DNA from: Perlabentimonas sp046542995
Lineage (GTDB): Bacteria; Bacteroidota; Bacteroidia; Bacteroidales; Tenuifilaceae
Assembly: GCA_046542995.1 (NCBI GenBank)
Contig: JBKHAH010000003.1
Span: 1 to 64,000, forward strand
Length of the DNA stretch: 64,000 nt
Direction of reading: 5' to 3'
A program made the translations under genes and the position numbers. Positions 10,101 to 17,236 of this stretch are shown piece by piece (the stretch's first letter is position 1; each line of letters starts with the position of its first letter). The notes under the pieces were generated by a model. That model was not told the DNA's origin. It made no database searches and saw only the letters and a list, made by a program, of their open reading frames with translations.

Positions 10101-10207
10101 GCCGTTGGCTCAATTGTAAGAAGATAAACTGTGGCGGCAATTGCAAAGGTAATCCAACCTACAATATTGTTAACGAGTCTATATCTTTTTAAATCAATCT
10201 GTTGCAT
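7148..10207 (-). CDS. DUF2723 membrane protein, putative protein O-glycosyltransferase
   Basis: At 1019 residues this has the usual DUF2723 layout: an N-terminal polytopic membrane part with the conserved EPTASFWDCGEF loop in the first periplasmic segment (residues about 29-40), more hydrophobic helices to about residue 340, a second membrane block near 505-610, then a soluble C-terminal region ending in helical TPR-like repeats (about 900-1000). The acidic first loop recalls PMT/ArnT-type GT-C glycosyltransferases, so transfer of a lipid-linked sugar to exported proteins is the best guess; this remains inference. It leads the operon with the deacetylase and sulfotransferases. Confidence 0.85.
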   Translation of the reverse strand: MQQIDLKRYRLVNNIVGWITFAIAATVYLLTIEPTASFWDCGEFIASGHKLLVGHPPGAPFFMLLMRLFTMFAPNADLVPILANSLSALASAFTILFLFWSITHLARKMVNVKDNILSQTQLVLVMGTGLVGALTYTFSDTFWFSAVEAEVYATSSLFTALVFWAILKWENTAYEPHANRWLILIAYLMGLSIGVHLLNLLAIPAIVMVYYFKKYQVTPWGVVRALLISLGLLIIMMYGIIQGFVVLASKFELLFVNGFGLPFKSGLLFFLAVVAGLIVWGISYTHKHAKPILNTIIVCFAVILIGYSSFAVILIRSDANPPMDQNSPDNMFSLLYYLNREQYGDRPLIKGPSFDAPVVERKKGAPQYIQKDDKYIVATKKTEVVFDNRFESIFPRMYSSDPRHVDAYKQWSNFKGKPIRLTNPSGKSEVRRVPTFGENLRFFFSYQLGHMYWRYFMWNFAGRQNDIQGHGEIVKGNWISGIPFIDTPRLGPQSELPLTYRNKAHNRYFMLPLLLGIVGLFYHYLRNRKDFWIVTLLFVLTGIAIVVYLNQTPYQPRERDYAYAGSFYAFSIWIGLGVLGLYQGIRHVFAKTPGAYLSVGICLVLVPSVMAIENWDDHDRSGNYISIDFANNTLKTCKPNSILFTYGDNDTFPLWYAQEVEAMRTDVRVANISYMRADWYIDQMRRKAYESDTLPISMTHNQYVTGTREVVLATDRLKRPMHVKQAIDFVLSDRQNTKLNSPFERGETIDFFPTKSLYLPVDLEDVKTNNTVRKERLSLVVDTMQWRIPKNYILKDGLFLIDLMAHNNWNRPMYFAVTVSTDTYHGLDKYFQMDGLTYQIVPIEANRVGGRYGSVDTDIMYSNLMQNYQFRSISNPDVYINENSSKIISNYRNVFGQLARALVDENKDEKAIAALDRCMEVIPHETVPFNFFALSLIEQYYRANDIEKGVKYSRIFMEQCADELSFFLSVPQRFSKNVKNETELNLYLLNELFKMASKYENDEHKEELKDIFNLIGMQR

Positions 10208-10232
10208 TGTTAGTAAGTTAGTTTTCGGATGG

Positions 10233-10240
10233 CAAAAGTA
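10233..10240 (-). promoter_or_regulatory. -7 promoter-like box for the DUF2723 operon
   Basis: TACTTTTG on the minus strand fits TAnnTTTG, 25 bases before the start codon at 10207. No TTG is found at the -33 spacing. Confidence 0.4.
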
Positions 10241-10299
10241 CTATTTTTTTCGGATAACTACATGAATATCATAACTCAAAGGCATACTTAAAAATTGCT

Positions 10300-10307
10300 T
10301 ACCTTTG
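10300..10307 (+). promoter_or_regulatory. -7 promoter-like box upstream of the barrel gene
   Basis: TACCTTTG on the plus strand fits TAnnTTTG. It sits just upstream of the inverted-repeat element at 10324-10444, so if it drives the gene at 10468 the element lies in the 5' leader. Confidence 0.3.
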
Positions 10308-10323
10308 TGAAAAATGATTAAAA

Positions 10324-10444
10324 ATATGACTATCCTTAATGATGCCTAAATATTTTGTCGTCATTGCTTCGCAATGTACACTCGTAATGACGCATAAATT
10401 TGTTGAACCACCATGTTTTAGTCATAAAAAAAGGATAATCATAT
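10324..10444. repeat. MITE-like inverted-repeat element
   Basis: Terminal arms ATATGACTATCCTT (10324-10337) and AAGGATAATCATAT (10431-10444) are inverted copies matching at 13 of 14 positions. Inside lies a second inverted repeat CGTCATT (10359-10365) and AATGACG (10386-10392), and a small hairpin ATTGC-TTC-GCAAT (10363-10375). AAAA flanks both ends, compatible with a short target duplication but not decisive in AT-rich DNA. It has no coding capacity. Confidence 0.45.
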
Positions 10445-10467
10445 AAAACTGATTGCATAAAACAGGT

Positions 10468-11562
10468 ATGATCAGACTTTTATCTATAATATTTATTCTC
10501 GGATTTGCAACTACAGCGCCAGCACTGGAGGCAGAGAAAGAGGCTCAAAACGAAAGTGGCACCTTGCTTTTTGATGTAAGTAGCAAATCTTTTTTCGATA
10601 ACTTGGAGTTTTATAATGATATCCAGAAGGGCTATACCCTAACGGGTTTTAACGTGGAGCCCCGTTTAGCATACACCATGGGCTCTAGGGCAAAAATTAG
10701 CGGAGGCTTTCATATGCTATCGTTTTTTGGAGAGGAGACCATAACAAGGGTTGTGCCAGTGCTTACAATCCAAACGCAACTTACGCCAAATCTTACTCTA
10801 AATATCGGAAATGTTGATGCGTTGGAACGCCATGGCATGCCAGAACCACTTTACAAGCCCGAGCGGGAATTTACGCATCAACCCGAGGGAGGATTTCAGT
10901 TCCTTTACAATTCAGATAGATTTGTTGCTGATGCATGGCTCAATTGGGAGGCATTTCTTTTTCCGAATGACACTATTCAGGAGGAATTTACCGCTGGATT
11001 TTCAGGCAGGGTAGTTTTAAGTAGAGGTAATGGGTTTAATGTTGAGGTACCCTTGTACGCCATAGCTATTCACAAGGGAGGGCAGATTAATGTTACCGAT
11101 GAAAGGGTTACTTCCTTAGGAAACTTTGGCAGTGGAATCAATTTTTTTGTAAATGTTGACGAAGGAAAGAGGCTTGGGTTGGAGGGTATTTTTATTATTG
11201 GAAAAGATTTCTCCCCAAATCCGCATCATGTTTACCAAAATGGATGGGCGGTTTATCCAAAAATGTACTTTAAGACAAGCGCATGGTTCATTAATGCAGG
11301 TTACTGGCGAGCGTCGGAGATGATGCTACCAAGAGGGCAGGAAATTTTTGGTTCCGTTTCTACTGTTCGTACCGAACTTAATAACCCCGAGCGCGAACTG
11401 TTAACTGGAAGCGCATTTTATAGTAAGGATGTTGCTAAGGGTTTTAACCTTACTTTTGGTACGCAGCTATACTATGATATCCGTAACCCTATTCTGGATT
11501 TTCGTTTTTCAATTATTGCTCGATTTAACGATAGCTTCTTGATAAATAGAAATAACCGATAA
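10468..11562 (+). CDS. Exported protein, probable outer-membrane beta-barrel
   Basis: A TTG at 10453 is possible, but the ATG at 10468 puts a clean signal peptide (MIRLLSIIFILGFATTAPA) at the N-terminus and gives 364 residues. The mature part is a run of alternating-residue strands with aromatic girdles, for example KISGGFHMLSFFG and FNLTFGTQLYYDIR, and ends in an aromatic-rich strand, all typical of an outer-membrane barrel. I do not recognise a family and see no catalytic motif. It stands alone between divergent DUF2723 and convergent nadB, 16 bases from the end of nadB. Confidence 0.7.
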   Translation: MIRLLSIIFILGFATTAPALEAEKEAQNESGTLLFDVSSKSFFDNLEFYNDIQKGYTLTGFNVEPRLAYTMGSRAKISGGFHMLSFFGEETITRVVPVLTIQTQLTPNLTLNIGNVDALERHGMPEPLYKPEREFTHQPEGGFQFLYNSDRFVADAWLNWEAFLFPNDTIQEEFTAGFSGRVVLSRGNGFNVEVPLYAIAIHKGGQINVTDERVTSLGNFGSGINFFVNVDEGKRLGLEGIFIIGKDFSPNPHHVYQNGWAVYPKMYFKTSAWFINAGYWRASEMMLPRGQEIFGSVSTVRTELNNPERELLTGSAFYSKDVAKGFNLTFGTQLYYDIRNPILDFRFSIIARFNDSFLINRNNR

Positions 11563-11578
11563 AGCAGGTTTATATCGC

Positions 11579-13159
11579 TTAAAACTCTCTGCCCTCACCC
11601 TTTGGGTAGTCAAGGGAGTAATGAAGTCCTCTGCTTTCATGCATCATCTGTGCATTCTTAATAATCAGGTAACCCACATTTATCATGTTACGCAGTTCAC
11701 ATAGATTTTGGGTGAGTATCGATTTTTTGTAGAGCTCCTCCGTTTCTCTGTAAAGAGTTTCGAGACGAGTTAGCGCCCTCTCAAGCCTAAGGTTAGAGCG
11801 GACAATGCCCACGTAGTTGCTCATTATCTGCTGCATCTCCTTATAGCTTTGCGTAATAAGTACCATCTCCTCGTTATGGGTTGTTCCTTCGTAGTCCCAG
11901 TCGGGCACCTTACTGTTTATCTCAATCCTATTCAACTTTTCTATAGTATGCTTGGCGGCTCTATCGGCATACACCACCGCCTCAATAAGTGAGTTTGAAG
12001 CAAGGCGATTGGCTCCATGCAAACCAGTTGAGGAGCATTCCCCGATAGCAAACAAATTATGGATGGAACTCTCACCATTCATATCAACCTTAATACCGCC
12101 GCAAAGGTAGTGTGCTGCTGGTACAACGGGAATCATCTCTTTGGTAATATCTATTCCTATTTCAAGACACTTATCGTAAATGTTTGGGAAATGCTTTTGA
12201 ATTTCTTTGGCATCTTTGAAACTAACATCAAGGTAAACAAAATCATCGCCCCTTACTTTCATCTCATTATCAATGGCGCGTGCAGCAATATCGCGAGGTG
12301 CCAAAGAGCCTCTCTTATCATACTTATGCATGAACTCTTTGCCGTCGGTGGTTTTTAATATGGCTCCAAAACCGCGCATAGCCTCAGTTATTAGAAATGA
12401 AGGGCGCTCTCCAGGATTAAAAAGCGACGATGGATGAAACTGGATAAACTCCATGTTTTCCACATCACCTTTAGCCCGGTAAACCATGGCTATGCCATCA
12501 CCGGTGGCAACCTTTGGGTTGGTTGTGGTGTGGTATATGTTGCCAACGCCTCCAGTAGCCATTACGGTTGATTTGGCCAAAAAAGTATCAACCTTCTGCG
12601 TTTTGAGGTCTAGTACATAGGCACCATAGCAGGTTGTGTTTGGGAAACCGCGCTTAACCTTTTCTCCAAGATGATGCTGCGTAATAATTTCAACAGCAAA
12701 ATGATTCTCAAAAACCTTAATGTTCTTATGAGATCGCGTTCTTTGTGTAATAGCTCGCTGAATTTCAAATCCTGTATTGTCCTTATGATGAAGTACTCTA
12801 TGCTCAGAGTGAGCCCCCTCGCGCCCTAAATCGAACTCGCCGGTTGGTTTTTTATCGAACTTTACTCCCCATTGGGTAAGCTGTTTTATTTGCTCAGGAG
12901 CTTCAGTTACTACCATTCTAACTACCTCTTCGTTGCAAAGTCCATCGCCACAAATCATTGTATCCTTTATATGCTTCTCAAAAGTATCGGGTTCGTAAGT
13001 AACTGCTGCTATGCCCCCCTGGGCATAAACTGTGTTGGTTTCATCAAGGTTCGCCTTGCTGATAAGGATTACCTGTCCGTACTCGGCTGCCTTAAGAGCA
13101 AATGATAAACCGGCAATACCCGAGCCTATTACCAGAAAATCACTTTGGTGAGTTGCCAT
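11579..13159 (-). CDS. nadB: L-aspartate oxidase
   Basis: At 526 residues this is a full-length FAD-dependent L-aspartate oxidase, the first step of de novo NAD synthesis (aspartate to iminoaspartate). The dinucleotide-binding GSGIAGLS is at about residues 12-19, followed by the family's NTVYAQGGIAAV. Further family signatures are the HRVLHHKDNTGFEI segment, HPSSLF, ITEAMRGFGA, the PRDIAARAID arginine region and the late GIKVDMNGES and GLHGANRLASNS FAD contacts. The C-terminal helical domain is intact. nadA and nadC are not in the window. It is the last gene of a minus-strand run after the PAP2 gene (63-base gap). Confidence 0.95.
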   Translation of the reverse strand: MATHQSDFLVIGSGIAGLSFALKAAEYGQVILISKANLDETNTVYAQGGIAAVTYEPDTFEKHIKDTMICGDGLCNEEVVRMVVTEAPEQIKQLTQWGVKFDKKPTGEFDLGREGAHSEHRVLHHKDNTGFEIQRAITQRTRSHKNIKVFENHFAVEIITQHHLGEKVKRGFPNTTCYGAYVLDLKTQKVDTFLAKSTVMATGGVGNIYHTTTNPKVATGDGIAMVYRAKGDVENMEFIQFHPSSLFNPGERPSFLITEAMRGFGAILKTTDGKEFMHKYDKRGSLAPRDIAARAIDNEMKVRGDDFVYLDVSFKDAKEIQKHFPNIYDKCLEIGIDITKEMIPVVPAAHYLCGGIKVDMNGESSIHNLFAIGECSSTGLHGANRLASNSLIEAVVYADRAAKHTIEKLNRIEINSKVPDWDYEGTTHNEEMVLITQSYKEMQQIMSNYVGIVRSNLRLERALTRLETLYRETEELYKKSILTQNLCELRNMINVGYLIIKNAQMMHESRGLHYSLDYPKGEGREF

Positions 13160-13222
13160 TACTAGTTTTTTTACAAATATATGAATTATGATGTAAGCAT
13201 AACCAATAGTGCGTGCCCCTTT

Positions 13223-13762
13223 CTAAAAAGAGTAGCTAAAAGTGAATGCGTACTGATTATTATGACTAGAGAAGCCAATACGAACGTTACTTTCTTGGTA
13301 TGGTTTTGCAAAGATGTAAGCGCTAACAATCCCAACGGCTGCTCCTCCAAGAATATCCCAGTAATCGTGATTACCAGAGTGAATGCGAGTCCATCCTGTA
13401 TAACCTGCCAGCAAGTATGCAGGAGCACCATACTTCCACCCAAATTTTCGTTGGATAAATGCAGCTCCTGTGAATGCTCTAGAGGTATGTCCGGAAGGGA
13501 AAGCATAGGGCTCACCATTGGGACGCTCCTTATTTACAATGTACTTTATGCCGTATGTAGCAACTGTTGATACAACCCCTGCTTTAACAACCTCCCAGGT
13601 TCCTTTGTAATCCTCCTCAGCCCAGATTAAGGTTGATGCGAATGCCCCTCCAGGTATTGCAAGTTGAAGCACATCGCCCGATAACTCAATAGCACCATTT
13701 TGGCCCTTAGCATGGTTGGATAGGATGAAAAGTAGTGCTATAATGATATAACGCATAGGCAT
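13223..13762 (-). CDS. PAP2-family phosphatase
   Basis: This 179-residue protein begins with a signal-like hydrophobic stretch (RYIIIALLFILS). It carries the three PAP2 signature blocks: KYIVNKERP, the PSGHTSRAF block with its catalytic histidine, and HSGNHDYWDILGG with the second histidine and aspartate. Family members remove phosphate from lipid pyrophosphates, phosphatidate or similar substrates at the membrane or in the periplasm; the substrate here is unknown. An alternative ATG two codons in would not change the protein. It lies 9 bases after the LysO C-terminal gene. Confidence 0.88.
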   Translation of the reverse strand: MPMRYIIIALLFILSNHAKGQNGAIELSGDVLQLAIPGGAFASTLIWAEEDYKGTWEVVKAGVVSTVATYGIKYIVNKERPNGEPYAFPSGHTSRAFTGAAFIQRKFGWKYGAPAYLLAGYTGWTRIHSGNHDYWDILGGAAVGIVSAYIFAKPYQESNVRIGFSSHNNQYAFTFSYSF

Positions 13763-13771
13763 GGGTTTATG

Positions 13772-14377
13772 CTAAAATCCGTTCAGAACAAGTGTTACTA
13801 AAAACGGCACAAGAATAGTAAGAACTATGCCATGAAAAAGGGAAATCATTGCGAATTCTTTGCCCGATGCTTTTGAAATTATAGGTAGTGTGGTATCCAT
13901 GCTTGTTGCCCCGCCCGATGCGATGGGTGCCAACTTCCCGAAAAATGCAGCAAACAAAGGAGCCGCCAGCAGGGTAATTACTTCGCGCATAACGTTTGCT
14001 AGCAGAGCCACAACACCGAACTCTTCGCCCCTAAGTTCGGTGATAAAAATGCTTGAGAGGCTATAGTAGCCAAATCCATATCCTACGGCAAGAATATCAT
14101 AAAAGTTAACATCGGCAAGAATTAGGTAAACACCCATTACCCCCAACGTTGTACCAGCTATTGTAATAAAAGGCACCAGAAGTATCTTAAAATTAAAACC
14201 TTTAAGTGCCTTTAGTGAGTTTGGGTCGGCGCCAATACCAATGCCCACTAAAAACATAAGGAGATAGAGTGCCCAGTGAGAGTAATCATTATTAACCAAA
14301 AACTCTGGTATTAAATTGAAGAACCCTGCGGCCACGCCTATAGCAAAAAAGGTGAGTATTATTAGACTACCCCTCAT
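13772..14377 (-). CDS. LysO-family exporter, C-terminal half (split gene)
   Basis: This 201-residue polytopic protein matches the larger C-terminal part of LysO (DUF340), the E. coli lysine and thialysine exporter. It has about six hydrophobic helices and the conserved GADPNS and GYGFGYYSLSSI segments. The upstream 94-residue gene encodes the N-terminal part and overlaps by ATGA, so the transporter is assembled from two coupled polypeptides. Whether lysine is the real substrate here is inferred from the family only. Confidence 0.85.
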   Translation of the reverse strand: MRGSLIILTFFAIGVAAGFFNLIPEFLVNNDYSHWALYLLMFLVGIGIGADPNSLKALKGFNFKILLVPFITIAGTTLGVMGVYLILADVNFYDILAVGYGFGYYSLSSIFITELRGEEFGVVALLANVMREVITLLAAPLFAAFFGKLAPIASGGATSMDTTLPIISKASGKEFAMISLFHGIVLTILVPFLVTLVLNGF

Positions 14378-14658
14378 TTTTTTATACTTCTTGATTTAAA
14401 GAATAGATGATATACGCCCCAGGCTACAACTATGCTACCTAAAACGCCACCAATTGTTATAATCAAGGCTGTTAGTCCTAGGGTTGGAAGGCTCCTCATT
14501 ATAAGTTCATTGGCACCTATGGCAACGCCAAGCAGGAATAGTAAGAGGTAAATAGCCCACATGGTTAGCTTGTCAGCGAGTGTAACAAGCTGCTTATATG
14601 AGCGAATAAAATACCCAACGGCTATTCCAACAGTCATTATGGCTACAACGGTAATCAT
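14374..14658 (-). CDS. LysO-family exporter, N-terminal half (split gene)
   Basis: These 94 residues form about three membrane helices with the family's AIYLLLFLLGVAIGAN segment, the same motif as the start of single-chain LysO. The stop overlaps the start of the C-terminal half by four bases, which implies translational coupling. The gene sits 16 bases after the nucleotidyltransferase and is part of the same minus-strand operon. Confidence 0.82.
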   Translation of the reverse strand: MITVVAIMTVGIAVGYFIRSYKQLVTLADKLTMWAIYLLLFLLGVAIGANELIMRSLPTLGLTALIITIGGVLGSIVVAWGVYHLFFKSRSIKK

Positions 14659-14674
14659 GCTTTTTAAATATCTG

Positions 14675-15577
14675 CTAGAACAATGGGGTAGGGTATTCTC
14701 CCTTTTTAATTAATTCTTCTAGTTTAGCCATTACGGTTGGCTTATCGCCAGGGTATGTAACCCCGAACCATTGCGATTTAGTTGGCAATACTTCGCAGGT
14801 TGAAGTTCCTTTTTTTATTAGATTATTTACCACTGTTGGAATGTAAAATTCGGCCTTTGGGTTTGCCAGAGAGCCGCTAAGAAACTCCTTTAGCATAGAG
14901 TTAATATGTTCAAAGAAGTTTGGAGTAAAACCCCAAAAATTCATGGAAACAAGCGACTGTTCATCAACCGTAACCATTTCGCCTTTCTCATCTTTATATT
15001 TTACATTCCCATCGATGCGCTCAATTTGGGTACGTTCTACAACATCTTTAAGCATTGAATTGGAATCAACAGTGCAGATACCACGCGAAACTGAGCCCTC
15101 CTCGCTTAGCGTATTGGCAAGCCTGTAACCTACCATAAAGTAATCTTCTGTACCGGCATTAGGGCGAGAAAGAGCCTCGGCCAGCACCTTGAACGATTCC
15201 GCTCCGTAGAAGTCATCAGCATTGACAACGGCAAAGGGCTCATTTACAGCATTGCGGCATACCCATACTGCATGTGCGGTTCCCCAAGGTTTTACTCTGT
15301 CTGGGGGGCATTGAATGCCATCGGGTAGTATATCCAACTCCTGAAATACAATTTCGTAAGGGACCTTCCCGTCGAATCGTTTTCCGAATACTTCGAGAAA
15401 ATCCTGCTCAATATCCTTGCGGATAACAAATACTATCTTTCCAAATCCTGCGCGTAGCGCATCAAAAACAGAATAGTCAATTATGGTTTCGCCATTAGGG
15501 CCAACTGCATCAACCTGCTTAAGGCTGCCATACCTGCTTCCCATTCCTGCGGCAAGAATAATTAGTGTTGGTTTCAT
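14675..15577 (-). CDS. Sugar-phosphate nucleotidyltransferase
   Basis: This 300-residue protein opens with LIILAAGMGSRYGSLKQ, the pyrophosphorylase signature with the GxGxR nucleotide-binding loop, followed by GPNGETIIDYSVFDA. NADDFYG near residue 120 is the metal-binding aspartate motif. It should make an NDP-sugar from NTP and a sugar phosphate; the exact sugar cannot be read from the sequence. It is the first gene of a minus-strand run with the LysO exporter, PAP2 phosphatase and perhaps nadB. Confidence 0.85.
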   Translation of the reverse strand: MKPTLIILAAGMGSRYGSLKQVDAVGPNGETIIDYSVFDALRAGFGKIVFVIRKDIEQDFLEVFGKRFDGKVPYEIVFQELDILPDGIQCPPDRVKPWGTAHAVWVCRNAVNEPFAVVNADDFYGAESFKVLAEALSRPNAGTEDYFMVGYRLANTLSEEGSVSRGICTVDSNSMLKDVVERTQIERIDGNVKYKDEKGEMVTVDEQSLVSMNFWGFTPNFFEHINSMLKEFLSGSLANPKAEFYIPTVVNNLIKKGTSTCEVLPTKSQWFGVTYPGDKPTVMAKLEELIKKGEYPTPLF

Positions 15578-15737
15578 ATACTTTCAATTTTTTAATATGC
15601 AAAAATGGGGGAAAAGCGGGAATTATAAAAACGTAATCAGATATTTTATTTGGTAGTAGATATCTCGGTTAATCACTTAGTTCGCTGCAACCTAATAAAA
15701 CTATAGATTCTTTAATGATAGTAAATTATGTTTTGAT

Positions 15738-15745
15738 TATATTTG
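15738..15745 (+). promoter_or_regulatory. -7 promoter-like box before the CapA-like gene
   Basis: TATATTTG on the plus strand fits TAnnTTTG and lies 17 bases before the ATG at 15763, which would give a very short leader. Confidence 0.4.
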
Positions 15746-15762
15746 AGCAAAATCTTTAGGAT

Positions 15763-16989
15763 ATGCGTCATATTTTCGTAATTATCATATTGCTCTTTGC
15801 TTCGCAAGGTATTTATTCTCAGGAATCAGAGCGAGATAGCAGCTTAACCCTAATGTTTATTGGCGATGTAATGGGCCATGGCCCGCAGATTTCTGGTGCC
15901 TACTACGATGACATTGAAGGGTATTGCTACGATGATGTTTTTTCCCGTATGGCACCATTACTCAAACAGGCTGATTTTGCCATTGCTAACCTTGAGGTTA
16001 CGTTGGCTGGACCTCCCTATAAGGGCTATCCTCAGTTTAGCTCACCCGATGAACTGGTGGATGGGTTAACAAATTCTGGAGTAAATGTTCTGGTTAATGC
16101 TAATAATCATACCGTTGACAGGCACAAGAAGGGGATATTAAGAACAATTGATGTTCTGCATAATCGAAACATCCCATTTGCGGGTGCATACAAAGATGCA
16201 CAGAATCGCGATACAGCGTACCCTCTGGTTTTGGAAAAGAACGGAATTCGTGTAGCTCTGTTAAACTATACCTATGGCACTAATGGCATACCGGTTCCAA
16301 AGTCTACGGTTGTTAATTTAATTGATACAGCACTTATTAGAGCCGACTACAATAGGGCAATGAAACTTGATGTTGATGAAGTTATTGCCTTCATGCATTG
16401 GGGGTTAGAGTATAAACGTACACCCTCATTGAAGCAGCTAAAGCTCACTAAGTTTATGCACGATTTAGGCATTCGCTTGGTAATTGGTTCTCATCCACAT
16501 GTTTTACAGCGCATGGAGGCATCCTTTGATACTGATTCAACTATAGGAAGAGTAGCGGTTTTCTCCCTTGGTAATTACGTTTCAAATCAGCGACCACGAT
16601 ACCGTAACGGTGGCGCCGTTGCTGCAATTAACATTATTAAGAAGGGTGGAAAAACCAACATTGCCGATGCAGGGTACGCTTTGGTTTGGGTACATAGGAT
16701 TAATATTGATGGAACAAATCGTTTTCGCGTTTTGCCAGTATCGGAGTATGAGCAAAAGGAGGATTATCTTACTGGGAATGATTTGGCACTCTTCAGGCAA
16801 TTTACAACCGATTCAAGAGAACTTCTTGAGCGCGAGAACTATAATTTTAATGAGATAGCATTTAGAGATGGACAGTGGATTATCCCTTGGGATTTACCAG
16901 CAGGGTTTATGCCAGGGAAAATTGAACGGATTGTGCCGTGGTTAAACTTTTATAAAGTTGATTCTCAGATTGAATTAATTGTGGAATGA
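15763..16989 (+). CDS. CapA/PgsA-like metallophosphatase-fold exported protein
   Basis: A signal peptide (MRHIFVIIILLFASQGIYS) precedes a 408-residue CapA-type domain. Its metal-site motifs are all present: MFIGDVMGHG, NLEVTLAG, NANNHTVDR, MHWGLEY, GSHPHVLQRME and FSLGNYVSNQ. CapA homologues are named for poly-gamma-glutamate synthesis, but no capBC-like genes are here and the true substrate is open. The C-terminal about 100 residues show no recognised domain. It is divergent from the nucleotidyltransferase operon. Confidence 0.88.
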   Translation: MRHIFVIIILLFASQGIYSQESERDSSLTLMFIGDVMGHGPQISGAYYDDIEGYCYDDVFSRMAPLLKQADFAIANLEVTLAGPPYKGYPQFSSPDELVDGLTNSGVNVLVNANNHTVDRHKKGILRTIDVLHNRNIPFAGAYKDAQNRDTAYPLVLEKNGIRVALLNYTYGTNGIPVPKSTVVNLIDTALIRADYNRAMKLDVDEVIAFMHWGLEYKRTPSLKQLKLTKFMHDLGIRLVIGSHPHVLQRMEASFDTDSTIGRVAVFSLGNYVSNQRPRYRNGGAVAAINIIKKGGKTNIADAGYALVWVHRINIDGTNRFRVLPVSEYEQKEDYLTGNDLALFRQFTTDSRELLERENYNFNEIAFRDGQWIIPWDLPAGFMPGKIERIVPWLNFYKVDSQIELIVE

Positions 16990-17172
16990 AATTTTACTGA
17001 ATGGTGAATCATCCGGTAAGATTGTTATTCTCATCAGTCTGATATTCGAAATCTTTTATACGAATGCTGCAAGTTTTGTTGGTAGAGTTTTGTATTTAAT
17101 ACGAATGCGTGTTGGGTTTGTTCCTCCATTTTTAAAACATCCAAATCATTACCGTAATTTATTTAATTACAC

Positions 17173-17192
17173 TATTTTTGCAGATATTTTTG
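17173..17192 (+). promoter_or_regulatory. Two -7 promoter-like boxes before glyS
   Basis: TATTTTTG occurs twice, at 17173-17180 and 17185-17192, each matching TAnnTTTG. The glyS start codon is 45 bases downstream of the second. No TTG lies at the -33 spacing of either. Confidence 0.35.
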
Positions 17193-17236
17193 CAACTTGA
17201 TATAAATTGAATATTAACTAGATAAAGTAACACTAA

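Noticed and set aside
3020..10207. Glycan locus read as a horizontally acquired island.
   Set aside because: No integrase, tRNA edge or insertion sequence is seen, and base composition does not clearly differ from the neighbours.
17058..17108. Direct repeat ATACGAATGC at 17058-17067 and 17099-17108 upstream of glyS.
   Set aside because: Ten bases in an AT-rich gap can recur by chance, and no associated element or structure is visible.
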